Shown in pieces: positions 51,501 to 64,000 of a DNA stretch of 64,000 nt. The stretch's first letter is position 1. The number at the start of each line of letters is the position of its first letter. The stretch lies in NCBI GenBank assembly GCA_914767715.1, contig OU612073.1, positions 3,596,001 through 3,660,000 on the forward strand. Reading direction: 5' to 3'. The position numbers and the translations under genes are program-made. Below the pieces are notes generated by a model. The model saw only the letters and a program-made list of their open reading frames with translations, was not told the DNA's origin and did no database searches. Source of the stretch: Membranipora membranacea (taxonomy: Eukaryota; Bryozoa; Gymnolaemata; Cheilostomatida; Membraniporidae).

Positions 51501-54500
51501 TAACTGATATTCCGTGATCACTCTGATTTGTTTTTCATATGCCCATCAAGCTCTACCATTCCATGCTAGAAGCAGCAGGGCATTCATATAAGATGGAAAG
51601 ATAGAAAATGTCGCTGAGCATCTTATGTAGCAACATGAGTCAATTTTTTCCAACTTGCCTTGGTTTTCTATTTGCAGATTCGTCTTGATACGATGATAGA
51701 TAAATGGTCCGGTTCGATTGAGGTCGGGATTACTACACATAACCCGAGCCTTCTCGAGTTCCCAGCTACAATGACTAACATGAGATCTGGGACTATCATG
51801 ATGAGTGGTTGTGGTATACTTACTAATGGTAAAGGCACACAGAGAGAGTACGGACAGTTCAATCTAGATGAGCTTTCAGTGAGTAATGTACCGGTGAACT
51901 AATCTCCCATTTGTCCCTGGCACTATTATTTATTGGCAATAATCCGACTTACACATCTGCTCCAGATGCCTTACTCAGCATCCAATTACTGATAGGTCAA
52001 GACATAGACAATGGGTCTAGAAGCTTACTGGTAGCACTATGCACATGAGCATACGGAGTATTGTATACTATGCCCGAAATTCACACAACGTCACCAAAAG
52101 CTAGAATCTCCTTTATAAAACTGAGGGATACTCATCAATATGCCCTGTTGTTATTGTGTGAGACATTTGTCCAATCTTATATGATGGAGATGCAGAAACA
52201 TTCTTGCATTGACGACCATCAATACTGGTTCCAATGCCAAGCTTTTGTTTGTATGCCTGTCGATAATATCAAGCTTATGTAATGCTTACACTCTGATAAA
52301 TTGCCACGGAAATCAGCATTTTAGACCCGTCAAAAACTTTAAGAACCAAAGAACGAGTTGTTATGGTAAAAATATCACTTTTTTTTTTTCAGGAAGCGGA
52401 TAGAATTGGGCTGATACGTAAAGCTAACGGTAATCTTCATTTCTATATAAACAGTATAGATCAGGGGGTGGCTGCAGAGAACGCCCCTGATATTGTTTGG
52501 GGTGTTGTGGACCTCTACGGCATGGCTGTCAAGGTGAATTTATAATCTTTTCAGAATCATTGAGGAAGAAAATAACGCTATGGACGTTAAATGTGACAAA
52601 ACCTCTATATTGTCTGATTGTCTTTTTCATCTCGGTATCTGCACCAAAGAAAGCCAATTTTAGTTCAGATATAATTTTTTCTTTGTGAAGTATAACACAG
52701 TAAAATACTGGTAATGTTTCTTACTAAGGTTACAATCTTAGATGAGCAGAGCAGGGAAGAGGAAGAACTCGAAAGTGGTGGATTACTGACCGCTGCTTCC
52801 CATTCCCCCAGGGGTGCCACTGCCGCTGTATCCACTCCTAGAGCCAGCTGCAATCAAAGGAATGCTGCTATGGCTATAAGATCATCAATCCCTTCAACTC
52901 TACAAACCCTGTCTGCCAGGTCAGTTAATCTTGAATTTATCATTTGCAACAGTCAAACTTGACAAATCAAACACTCAAACCTGACGAATGTAGAGTTATG
53001 TTATGCTTTTGTGATAAGCTGTTTGCAACTCATATAACTTGTTGAATTATCGCCAGATATAATGGCCTCCCCGAATTCGATTTATATGCTTGTTTTGCTG
53101 GCTCCCTGCATGTCACATGTCTCGTCATGCTTAGCAATATTTACAGTAAAAAGATAATAAAAAAATAATGACTGCTGAGATGATAGGTTTTTACGGTGCA
53201 AACGATAAACAGTCGACAAATTTATTCTTAAAACGAGAGCTAAGCATCCTTATTCAACCTAGTCTGAAAATTGTTTGTTTGAAGGTATGATGCTCATGTG
53301 GAGAGAACGCGAGCTGACCCTAGAAGAAGACAAACAGAATACGACTCTGATTCAGATAACAGCGAGCACAGCTTACAGGCTGGTAAGTATCCGCAGAGGC
53401 CATAACATCCTATATATCACAGGCTCTCTGTTGACAGTCTGGCCCTAGTGGATTATTTGGCGAATCTGCTGATCCACCTTATGGGACAAAAATAATGTTC
53501 TAAGAGCCTGACAGTGATTTACAACCCGAAATATTACTTCTAGTCCCTGTGTCGAATGGAAGGCCATGTTGATGAAGACATTTCTAGTTTGTCTGCTGTT
53601 GCTGCCCTTCAGTACTTATGAGCTACCAACTGAATCCAGGCAAAAAACATCTTACTTTTATCTAGCAATGAATGCACCTCTCATTTGTTTCAACATGTCC
53701 AAGGACTAGTTGTTGACTATTAGTTGCATCAAACACCTCATTCGCAGAGCACTGAACTGACTTATTGAGGACAAATCCTTCGGATTGTGTATAATTGCCA
53801 TGGCTGTATTATGTTTTAGCATCTGAGAGCTCATCAGCTAATGAGAGACTGACATTCCATCCAGTGTGCGGTCGGCATGTCAATGTGATCAATAGAAACA
53901 GGACGGCTCGTCGACCTAAGTATGTTACTGCAGATGCTTAACTTTTACACTTATACCTTTCAATCAACTGCCCAAATGAGCCTTGGTTCACTTTCTCAGC
54001 TCACAATGGTTTTGTATTAACTAATCATAGCAACTAAATTTTAAACCGCATGGGTCACTTGAAATTAGGCCTGTTTACATGCAAGATTTGCAGCAATTGG
54101 CTCCATCCCTCCTACTTTAAGCCTTTAAAGCAATGATCTCTCACATTTTATTGCTTAGTGCACTTGATATGCACACTGATTTTGAGATTACACTGTTAAC
54201 ATGTGTATCTCTGATCGATAGTGCTTCTGTCATAAACATTGGGGCACCTACATTCGGCTGAAAGAGAGGACAACTTTAATTTTATCAAAAATACATGATC
54301 GAATCACAATTACCTAGCTCTGCATTATTAACAATTCTTTCTTCTCTCTTCTGAGCTTAGGCTTACAATACACAGTTTCGATGTTATCTTTTTTGTCAAA
54401 AATATGTACCAAATGCTCATCTAAAACTGTAAATAGGCAAAATTAGATTTTCTAAAGTTAAATTTAATTATTTTGACAAGAAATATGAAAATGATAAGTG

Positions 54501-57500
54501 TATATCCAAAAGTTTGGGTAGTCATCCATACGTCTCCTAAACACTGCATTTCAGCTGCTCTGAGGCTATGTGAATTAATTCACGCTCTATCGATCAGAGA
54601 TATACATGCAATAGTATATCATGTGATCAGTGTGCTTGATATATATGTCTTTGGGTATACAAACACCTTGATTCATAGCATATCAATGCTTTGTATACAT
54701 GTTTATGTATATATTTATGCTGTGGCATAGGTAGAATGTTGTGACAGTTTCTGTTTCTTCTTTACAGTGCTATGGACGAGTTTAACCATGCGGTAGTTCT
54801 CACTCACCGCACACTCACACCCGGAGAGCATTTTGAGATACAGATAGACAAAGTTATAGAAAAGTGGGCGGGGTCTGTGGAGATAGGGGTCACAACCCAT
54901 GACCCCCTGACCTTAGACTTTCCTTCTGTCATGACCAACATCCCGGTAAGAAATAAAAAGCCCATACATGCCTTCCGTCAACTATCTGAACTCTTAAAAT
55001 ATATGCATATATTTCTACTTATGAGCAGGCGGGTACATGGATGTTAACAGGTAATGGAGTTATGCATGACGGTGAAGCTATACTTGAAGATTACGGCTAT
55101 AGACCCGACAGGGTCAAGGTATGATTCTATATAAAAATCAACCAATTTTCTCAGCCCCCCCCCCCAAAACTTTTATTCCGTCAAATTCAGTAAGCAAGCA
55201 ACGGGTGTTTGTGTTCCACTGAAGAATGTAAGTTTAAGATGCAATGCATTGAGGGCCATCAAAGCTCGTATCAAGTGACGACAAACACAAACTTGATTGT
55301 CTTATTATAGAATCACATCTAGTGCTTCACCTACTGTAGCAGTCAATGAAAACTTCCACCAGTGATGACTGAGGTGGGATAACCAAGACTGGAGCAACTC
55401 CCCTTTTTAGTGATATTTATTTTTCTTGTATAATTTTACTATAATTATATGTTCTTTATATTTGTAGCCAGGGGACAGAGTGGGAGTAATTCGTAAAGCA
55501 GACGGACATCTCTACTTTACAGTCAATGGAGTTAATCTGGGACTAGCTGCCAGTAATGTACCTGATAATATATACGGTGTGTTAGATTTATACGGTCAGG
55601 CAGCCGAGGCCAGCATTGTACAATCATCATCTGAAGGTAAGTCTTATACTAGACCAAGTTTGATCCAGTTTGCCTGCATTCGAAATTGCTTCCTCCCCCC
55701 CCCCCCCATTCATCAGTCACGGCTTCAGTGGAAGGGGAGAAAGCCCGAAAGCAGGCAAACTGGATCTAGCCATATGCACACATAGGTCATCAGAGTATCT
55801 AAAAGGAGCCCATGACAAACTGGCACTTTTATTCCAATTTCGAAGTTTAATACTGAATCAATTTTTTTTCGTTTTCCCTTCATTTCAAGTTCCTCCCATG
55901 CTATTGGTATGAGGATGGTTGTTTGAGGGAAATCAAATCGTAATGCAGGGAAATTCAATCAAATTTGATCTAGATCAATCAATTGTGTTGAGAGTAAAAG
56001 TGCCTCGCAACACAATTTCATGGATCTCATAGGAAAATCTGATCAGTCGTCAAAAATCTGAGAGCGCTAACTTGACTTACGTACATGGCAAAATCTGACA
56101 CCAGTAGCCTTTATGGAATATCCATATTCGATTCGGGAAGTTGAGCTTTAAATTCCTCACAAATGGCTTCCAGGTTTAAAACAAGCCATATCTCATAAAC
56201 TTAGGCTTGTGTTATTCCTTCCACTATTCACATCATTATTTCAATTTGATCCTCTTGCAGAATCATCGACACCGGCAGCATGTTCAGACTTGCGTTTCCA
56301 CACTAGACATGGTGCTAACTGTGTAGTTGTAAATGAGTCACGTAGTGCTGCACGTCCCAACCCTCGAGAAGAGTTCAATGACTCTGTAGTGATGAGTAAT
56401 AGAGTTCTCAGGCCGAATGAGCTGTTTGAAGTCACTATAGATAAAATGGTTGATAGATGGAGCGGCTCTTTGGATTGCGGTAAGGAAATAAATATTTCAT
56501 GTTATTGTGTCCTAAACAATTGTGTGAAATTCTCGTTCTTTTTCTGGTTTCAAAAGTCATGCTCGAATATTACCGACAATTACTTGTAGTGTTTGATTAT
56601 TCTGTAGTTACAGTGTTAGTTTTGGCTCAGAAGTTTCCACTCTAACATACCAAGAAATCTGAATGATTACGTCTAGCTTAGTGGTTTGAGGAGAATCTCA
56701 CCCGCCCTGATCCCACCATTGAGTTTGGGATATAAACTCCCTGATCTCGCACGCAGAGAAGTGATAATTTGGAGTTGCCTCATCCCTGATATGCATACAT
56801 TAGAGAAGACAACTTCAATTTAGAATACATTTTCTAATATTTATCTAAGTATTATCACTGCTGTTTAATTGTTTCAGGAGTATCGACACATAACCCAGAC
56901 ACATTAGACTTTCCCTGTACAATGTCTGATATGTCCTCATCTGGTACCTGGATATTATCAGGCTCTACAATCATTCAGGTATGTTTCACCATTCTACATT
57001 TCTCCGCTGAAAATGAGCAAAAGAATCTTGGGTCGAAAATTAGTAGTTCAATAATCTTCCCTATGAATTCTTCAAGAAATTTAAAGGACTGCAACATATA
57101 GAACAGTGAGCTATATTCTTTTCCAAGCAACTTGGAAGACAAAATCAAAATAGTATTTTCGTAATTGAATCTTTCCTTTTTCGATATTAAAGGTTATTCC
57201 CCAATCAATTCAAATTAGCCTATGATTGAACTTCACATTTTCATTTTGTTACCACGTAGGAGGGGGTGATGACGCGTACTCGATATAACTGTGATCTAGA
57301 GACTCTTGGTACAGGGTCTAAGATAGGTATACTTGTAACACCAGATAGAAGCTTACACTTTTTCCTGAATGGAGTGGATCAGGGAGCTGCCTGCACAGGT
57401 CTGCCTACAAGTAAGTCTGATCTTAGCTCTTCTATTCTTTGGCTTAGATTATTTAGTTTCTTTTATTTTTATCATTCTTAAACTTGGCAGGAACAATATA

Positions 57501-60500
57501 TATAGTTCATATGAGCCAATTATGTATCAATTTGTCTTATTGAAGAGGATATTTTTCTTAATTGGGTCTGCATATGCTTGAGGTTAAACCCTAAATTTTG
57601 TATCCAATGAGAAAAATATTTGGCATTCGATTTTTTAGTTTAATCGAATTAAATGATAGTGATATAAAATCTCTGGTTATTGTCTAGAAGGGATGTCAGC
57701 TTATCAAAAAAAAGTGTTCAGTGCTTATTTCAGATCACCAGGGAGGGGGTATTACAAGTTGCCTCTTGTTGTTTTACATGGACAGCCAATCCCTAGTATT
57801 ATTTATCAGCTTGCCAATTTAAATACTAGGTCTGCCTCTCCCACCACAGGTGCATAGGATACTTCAGATTGATTAATATAAAAAATGAATATATCTATGA
57901 ATACTTCTGTCAACATTGTAGATGTATATGCTGTGATAGACTTATATGGTACATGTGCTGGTATCACTATGACCAGTAACACAGGTATATATGATAGCCA
58001 GAGATTATCAGTCAGACAGAAGTATACTACTAATACCCATCTACACGCTACTGCTGGGTCTGCCGGAGGGGCTGGGGCTACGTCAGCTTCGTCATTCAGT
58101 AAACATCAACACAACTCTCAACAAAAACTACTGTCAGGTGAGAAGTGTGACACCAAGTATTCTTACTTAAAATATGCGACTGACTATATACCATTCTTAT
58201 TATACAAGTCTTGTTATGATAGCTGATAGGACATTTCATTATATGGAAATTGATAATATTCAACAATGTCACTGAAAATGCTTGAACAAGCGAAATTATA
58301 ATTGGTAGCAATATTATATTGCTGTCAACAAACCCTTCTGCATTTCCGACAGACACTGCTAAATTTCTGGTGATGCAACACACATGCGGTTACCTGAAAA
58401 TCATAATATCAATCGGAAGAATAATATTTCTGATGGTACAAAAAATAGTTGTGTACCACCGAGTCCATCTTTACAGGATGGGGTGCTTCATGCGCCTGAT
58501 AGTTTATATATATTTGTAGCCCATAATCATAGATTCAGTCAGTGCTGTGGTAAGAACATCTCACTGCGTAACGAGCAGACTACTGCTGCACGTGTGAAGA
58601 ACTTCAACAATGCCATTGTGTTCAGTGCTGACCCTCTCAAAACTGATGAAATATTTGAGGTAAAACTTGATGACTAAAAACGTTTTATGTGTAGATTGTG
58701 TATTAGGTAATATGTGACTAATTTGGTAATTAGTACATCATTGAGGCTATGATCATATGAGATTCCTGGTCTACCAAATATCATGGTTGCTTTTTTCCGG
58801 TGGATTGGAATGTCCTGTGGGATGAGAGAACACAACTCCGAGTAGTGAATAGCGGGCTATCTAATTAGCGCCATCAACCCATTCTTTTTTGGGGATGGTG
58901 AGATGTCGCAATCGGTTAGCGCGCTTGCTATTCACTGCCAGGCGATTAGTGCCGCAAGAGTTGTGGGTTCGAGTCTCACTGGGAGAGCTTTCAAGGTTGA
59001 TTGTTCCAGCCCCCAGCACCCTCGGGTGTATACCTCTCCAGTACGATCATGGCTTACGTTGATGCAAGCGAAAGACACACTAATGTGTAAACTAAATGCT
59101 TGGGGCCAAAGAAAACTTTGGAATGCTGCTGTAACAGGTATTGGAAAATGTGACTTCTGACGCCAATAAATGGACTGGCAAACGGTTGATTCATATTTTG
59201 TATGTTTAGCTTATAGTCATTGTTCATATTTTTATCTTACTTATAGATAAGAATAGATGAGGTAGTGAGACAGTGGAGCGGATCTCTTATGATTGGACTA
59301 ACCACACAAACTATATCAGAATCCCATCCTATTATAGTAACACAACAAACAGCTCTAGAGCTCAACCCTAACTCTAAACAAACGTGGATAGTCAACGGAC
59401 CTAAAGGTACTCATCCAATTTTTTTCAGTTCTGTTTCCAGTGTTTTTAAATAAAATATATCCACATGGTTCAATCAATTGTCTATTTTATCTGGTGTGGT
59501 ATCAAGTATCCGATCATGTAACTATTCAGTATTACGGAGTTATCTTATCATTCACATCTAATAAGCCCCTTCTACTTATTTTTTAATTTGGTTTACTAAT
59601 CGATGCCTCGGATGACATTCTTTGCCTTCATCAACTTTCTATCAGAACATTGTACTGTATACAGTTTCAATCTAATTTACTTTTACAGTTTTACACAATG
59701 GCTGTGTGATAAAGGAGAATTATCCTCCCCTGTTAGACAGACTGGAGGTTGGCTCTCGTGTAGGTATAAGAAGATGTCATAATGGTACAATGCATGTGTA
59801 CGTCAATGGCGAGGATCTGGGAGTAGCTGCTCACAACATTCCGAGGGTAAGTTTGTAAGATGGTTCATTGTTGAAGATTTTAACAAATCACAATCATCTT
59901 GATCCTCCACTAACCATCTTTTTATGTCTTTTTTCCTCCCTCAGGTGAGGCATTTTAATGATTAGGTATCTATTTGTTGTGCTTTGTTCAAGTTTCTCAA
60001 GCATTGGGATAGTTGCGAGGTAATTTTTTACAGTGTTCAATGACTGGCAATGCAACACTCCAGTGGATGACTAAAGCAACGATTTTACACTTGGCTTGTT
60101 AAGCTTATTGAAATAGTCTGATAGTTGATGGAAATGTGCAAAAAACTGTGTCGCAGGTTTTTTTAACGACCGTATTACTGTCAACTTAATAGTCACGGTT
60201 TGTCACTTGATTTTAGAATGTATTCCTGGTGCTGGATGTCTATGGTATGATAGAATCTGTATCAATAATCAGTCAGACTAAGAACTCACGTTTACACACA
60301 GAGCCATCTATAGAGCATCTCTCTAATGAGCCAGTCACTGACGCGGTGTGTGATATGAGCCCTGTGGATCGAGAAGAGGTAAGACAACCCCCCCTTTGTA
60401 ATAGGATATATTATTCATCAATATAATATGCTGTTTAATCTTCCAAACAATGGTCGTCAATCAGCATTAATCTATATGTTATATAATCATCTTTAGAATT

Positions 60501-63500
60501 TTGTGAAGCAGATATATAATGGTAGCATAGAATCACTTTGGTATCATATTTCGTTGTTGTAAAACATTGTACCAACCAGTTGAGCTATCCATCAGTTAGA
60601 TCCTTGAAAACCAATAGACCTCTTTATTTGATCAATGCTAGTATAATACTCGCACACGTTTATATTGACTATTTACCATCTTTTTCAGCCATATGATATT
60701 GACACATTAGACAATGAGTACACATTCCATCACCAACGGTTTGGCAGGAATATACAGTTGAGTCACAAAGATACTATCGCTTGTCGCACAACAGGATTCA
60801 ATCAGGCTGTAGTTGTCAGCTCCAAACCTCTACAAATAAACAACCCAATCGAGGTAGGCTATGTGAATTGCTTTTTCAAGCAAGGTTTTGTTTAGTTTTG
60901 TCACTTGCTGCAAATTTAACATGCATTGAAAGATAAAGTCAACGAAATAAGGAAACATTTGAGCGTAGGTAATAAAAGTGTTAAGCTGGGCTGTTAGAAA
61001 ATAACAAGCCAAAGTCCAAAGGTCATCATTATTGCACATGCGCACTTTGAGTATCTGTACAATTGAAACACTAACCAAGAGGTAGGAGCACACAACTGCT
61101 CACAAAATCAGCTTTTTTCAGATCACAAGCAATTCTGTTAGTTGTCTTATTTCTTGTTGGAGATGCACAACTACAATTGAGAATGCACATGTGAGCAGAA
61201 CAAGGGGTTTTGAATTACAAATAAGGAGTTTATGAATGTATATACATTTTTCTGTGCTCCATTGGCTGCAAAACAGAGATCAGAAGTGTATTATCCCTTT
61301 AATTAGTGGAGCTAAACTTCAGCTAATATTTCTCCTCTAGGCTAACTGTATTGGTAGCTGACTTTGTTGGCCTGTATTTATACTAGCTTTGTTCATATTG
61401 TAGTTGAAGATAGATCGGTTACACAGTAAATGGTCGTCCTCTCTAATGATTGGAGTTACCTCGCTACCTCTTAGTAAGCTTACAGAGCTACCTAAATCTG
61501 CCCTCAACATGACAAGGTCTACCTGGATAATTAAATCTACATGTGTGTTCCATAACAGTAGGAAGGTGAGTCGAATGTTACCCTACAGGATGAGAGTATT
61601 TAACTGGTCTTCAAATATATTTTAACATCCCTCATGTTTTTCTATGTAAAATAACTTTATGTTCGATTTTATTTAAGACCATCAAAAGACAAAAGTAATA
61701 TATAGTCTGACAGCTAGTTCTGCAGTAGATACGCACATTTTTTACACTGAAAAAAGATCATAACAATTCTTGGTAAAAATGATGTATGGTTTTGGATATT
61801 GTCCTTCCTGTTCATCTAGGAGGTATTTATTGTACAAGCCCGATGTGCTTCAAGCTGCCAGACTTTATTTTGCTGCTTTGGTCTTTCGGTAGTCATTAAT
61901 GTTGAAATATGAAGGGCAAGGAACAGTAGACGAATGTTTCTTGTTTCATTTGCTTACGAAACCTGTTGAAGAACTGCGGATACTTATTTCTGAAATAAAT
62001 TTGTGAGGAAGTTTGCTTTACATTGCAGATGAAGACTGGTTACTGTAAGGATCTGGATAGTTTACCTGTAGGCACCACTCTGGGTCTATCTCTGGATGAA
62101 TCTCGTAATCTACACCTACATATTAACTCAGTAGATCAGGGAGTGGCTGTATCTAATGTACCGGAGCCTTGTTATGTCATACTTGATCTCTATGGACAGT
62201 GTTATCAGGTATGGATATAGTTTAGTACTGAAAAGATGAGATTGACAAACCGCTTCAATTTATGGCTAGCCAAATTTACCCAACCACTTTACTTTTTTGT
62301 AAGCTCCCACCTAAACTTATTTATACTATATTATATTATATTATATTATATTATATACTAAATTTATACCATAGACTTACTAATAAAGACAGGACAGGAC
62401 ACTATATATAGCTGGAGTGAGGCACTTAATTGTGGGCAACGTAATGTTTCTTGTTCATAACTGAGCAATTTTGATCAGATTTCGAGTTTGAAAATTGCTT
62501 CACAATCAGCAGCATCTTGTTATCAACTTGGATGTTATTTCTTCTTCAAAATTGGTTGCCCTAAATTAGTATCAAACTGTTCACTGCTAAATCTAATGTA
62601 ATTTCCAAACTCAAACCCGATCAAACTTGATAGAGTTATCAACAAAAAACCTGGATTGTGGACAGAAAATCATCGATAGCATCATTGCTTCTACTTCTTC
62701 CAATTTCGTTACTTTTACCCACAATTAAGTGCCTCAATGCTAATGCTCCATATAGTGTCCTGTCTTGGTTTATTATTAAGTCTATGATTGATACCCATTA
62801 TTTTACTGAAATGCATTTGAATTGATCAGATGACAGAGTGTTGTGTATCCGTGTGTCCGATTATGATTTCTATCAATCCGAATCGGAATACTGGTTTTAA
62901 GAATGAGTTGATTTTGATTCCTGACACTTAATTTAATTTATCCAGGTATCGATAGTGAGAGATGAGGACGAGAGAAGGCAATCAACTACAACCAGTAAAG
63001 AAGATCGAGAGAAAGCTGATGTTGATAATGGTGGGTTTGTTTCGAAAACTGCAATAAACATGCACTATTCAACAAGATTGCTAACCTCTACAGCATGCTG
63101 CTTGTTTTCATGTTCACTCTACCCTATGTTCTCTCTGCCCCATGTTCTCTGCCTGGGTTCCCAATCACAGCTTGTTGGGTTACATTTGGCAATGTAATGT
63201 CACAACCAGTTGCAACCCTAGTTTGAGCACTTAAACTAGCCTTGTTTATATGCTCAAAGTCTCTCCTGATTACTAGCTGGGGCATTCCATTATGAACCAC
63301 AATATCGACGCTTTTTCAGAATATCTTGCGTGTATGAATACCTCTATTAACCAAACATGCCATGATCTGTTTCCATTTGTTAGGTATAAAAGAAAAGCAG
63401 AGACCGGTTATCAACATCAACTGCCCTTATCAGCAGCTCTGTGATAGATTCAGACAGTGTATATCCTTACCAGGTATGTTAAACAATCTGCTATCCCAAC

Positions 63501-63891
63501 CATGTAATCATAATAAAAAACACAATTAATAAAAGAATACAGTATTTGCAGTTTGGAAAGTTTGTCATTCCATGCAAGCTTGCAAAATTACACTACCTAA
63601 CCTTTTGTCACTTCCCAACAAGCCAAATTAAATTCTAGCTGAGATTCACTCCTCTAGTGCAGTAATAATTTTTCCTTCGGTAATGGTTTTCAAATATCTG
63701 ATTTTAATTCGTTTTTCATAAAATTTGAAAATTTTCATCTTGTTTATTATAGATGAATTTTTCAAGACAAAATATAACAAGTGTTTCTGTGATGGTTGTC
63801 ATAAGTTGAGAGCTGCTCCGCTGTATAAAGTCAGAGGCAATCCAGCCCGCGAGTATGCTATACCTACAGGCTGGTATAGATACGGACTCAA
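48565..63891 (+). CDS. NEURL4: Neuralized-like protein 4 with six NHR domains (3' end off window)
   Basis: Scaffold protein that in vertebrates and flies binds the HECT ligase HERC2 and acts at centrioles and in Notch-related trafficking. Exons: 48565-48723, 49117-49300, 49684-49866, 50860-51065, 51678-51878, 52393-52533, 52729-52919, 53285-53382, 53820-53919, 54768-54945, 55029-55118, 55468-55636, 56261-56479, 56878-56978, 57260-57410, 57922-58137, 58520-58659, 59247-59406, 59689-59846, 60217-60378, 60689-60853, 61404-61565, 62029-62208, 62946-63030, 63384-63473, 63753-63891. All phases fit over 4028 nt (about 1342 residues; human 1562). Six NHR repeats lie near residues 5-171, 194-358, 463-625, 643-810, 867-1030 and 1078-1245. 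Each shows F-N-x-x-[VI]-V, W-[SA]-[GS]-S, [VL]DLYG or close forms. A polar linker fills 359-455. The C-terminal NEURL4 region has CFCDGCHK and [17 protein letters not shown]. The first Met starts directly at NHR1; an upstream exon is not excluded. Confidence 0.96.
48774..48845. repeat. Perfect 19-bp inverted repeat with internal tandem units, NEURL4 intron 1
   Basis: Arms tagcctgtcttgacaagct (48774-48792) and its exact complement (48827-48845). The right side repeats agcttgtca three times in tandem from about 48809, so the left arm can pair in several registers. It lies 50 bp after the first NEURL4 donor. Confidence 0.85.
51104..51243. mobile_element. Degenerate pogo-like MITE, NEURL4 intron 4
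   Basis: About 140 bp starting cagtccacttaactcaac and ending gaattaagaggattacactg followed by TA. The ends and length resemble the better-preserved element at 39937-40078. The left end is mutated, so its exact edge is uncertain. Confidence 0.5.
58812..59039 (+). repeat. tRNA-like dispersed repeat, copy C (NEURL4 intron 17)
   Basis: 228 bp, complementary in orientation to copies A and B and lacking about 100 bp of one end. It carries an A-box-like TGTCGCAATCGG (one change from copies A and B) and a B-box-like GGTTCGAGTCTC. It sits in the NEURL4 intron between 58659 and 59247, in the same direction as the gene. Confidence 0.8.
62370..62786. mobile_element. MITE family B, copy 2 (NEURL4 intron 23)
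   Basis: About 417 bp with imperfect inverted ends of roughly 70 bp (tips catagacttactaataaag and tattattaagtctatg; both contain gaggcacttaattgtggg or its complement). It is similar along its length to 36881-37316. It follows a short (ttata)n run at 62330-62356 and lies between the exons ending 62208 and starting 62946. Confidence 0.85.
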
Positions 63892-64000
63892 GTAAGCAAC
63901 AGTTTAACTCAAAATTCAAATTATTTATATTATTTGAATTTTTTGTGTATAATAATTGTGTATATGCAGCACATTTAAAGCACAATAATTGATTATGAAT

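Noticed and set aside
58319-58519. 66-codon open frame before the fifth NHR domain of NEURL4
   Set aside because: Its frame does not match the NHR frame. Only the acceptor before 58520 fits the incoming phase 1 of the exon ending 58137.
1-64000. CRISPR arrays, operons, Shine-Dalgarno sites or prokaryotic genes
   Set aside because: The window is plainly intron-rich animal DNA. The only short direct repeats are microsatellites (for example atgt at 39713-39730, ttata at 62330-62356) and the transposon copies described.

Overview
The window is nuclear DNA of an invertebrate animal. It is AT-rich, the genes are split into many short exons with GT-AG introns of mostly 200-700 bp, AATAAA-type signals are present, and the proteins are animal families: an NRF-type membrane acyltransferase, TRIM-NHL, a fibrinogen-related domain, SLC22, ING4/5 and a six-NHR NEURL4. 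I cannot name the species or phylum. All gene models below were assembled by eye. In each main model every exon-to-exon phase was checked and stays in frame.

Layout: (1) 236-13905, + strand: the 3' part (29 exons, 1462 codons) of a giant NRF-6-like multipass acyltransferase. More than half of the visible protein is a methionine-rich, repeated N-terminal extension in front of the known NRF and acyltransferase-3 parts. (2) 15251-16878, - strand: a small secreted Thr-rich protein with a very basic tail that I do not recognise. Parts of a probable relative lie at 19441-20250. (3) 20400-23272: decayed non-LTR retrotransposon pieces on both strands. (4) 24177-28501, - strand: a complete TRIM protein (RING, two B-boxes, coiled coil, NHL-like propeller). 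(5) 28502-35868: gene-poor and repeat-rich, with two direct copies of a tRNA-like repeat, a large MITE and a fibrinogen-related (FReD) gene or pseudogene at 33263-34854. (6) 35869-42784, - strand: a complete 13-exon SLC22 transporter. (7) 44572-48180, - strand: a complete 7-exon ING4/5 protein. (8) 48565 to beyond 63891, + strand: NEURL4, 26 exons, missing only its last part. ING4/5 and NEURL4 start 384 bp apart, head to head.

Non-autonomous mobile elements are common in the introns and spacers. There is a hAT-like element with an 8-bp target duplication, pogo-like elements with TA flanks, a pair of about 430-bp MITEs with long inverted ends, a pair of 540-660-bp MITEs that carry tRNA-like pol III boxes, and three copies of a tRNA-like repeat.

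The genes look like independent housekeeping or accessory genes, not one system. The most unusual items are the Met-rich repeat extension of the acyltransferase and the secreted Thr-rich/basic-tail family.
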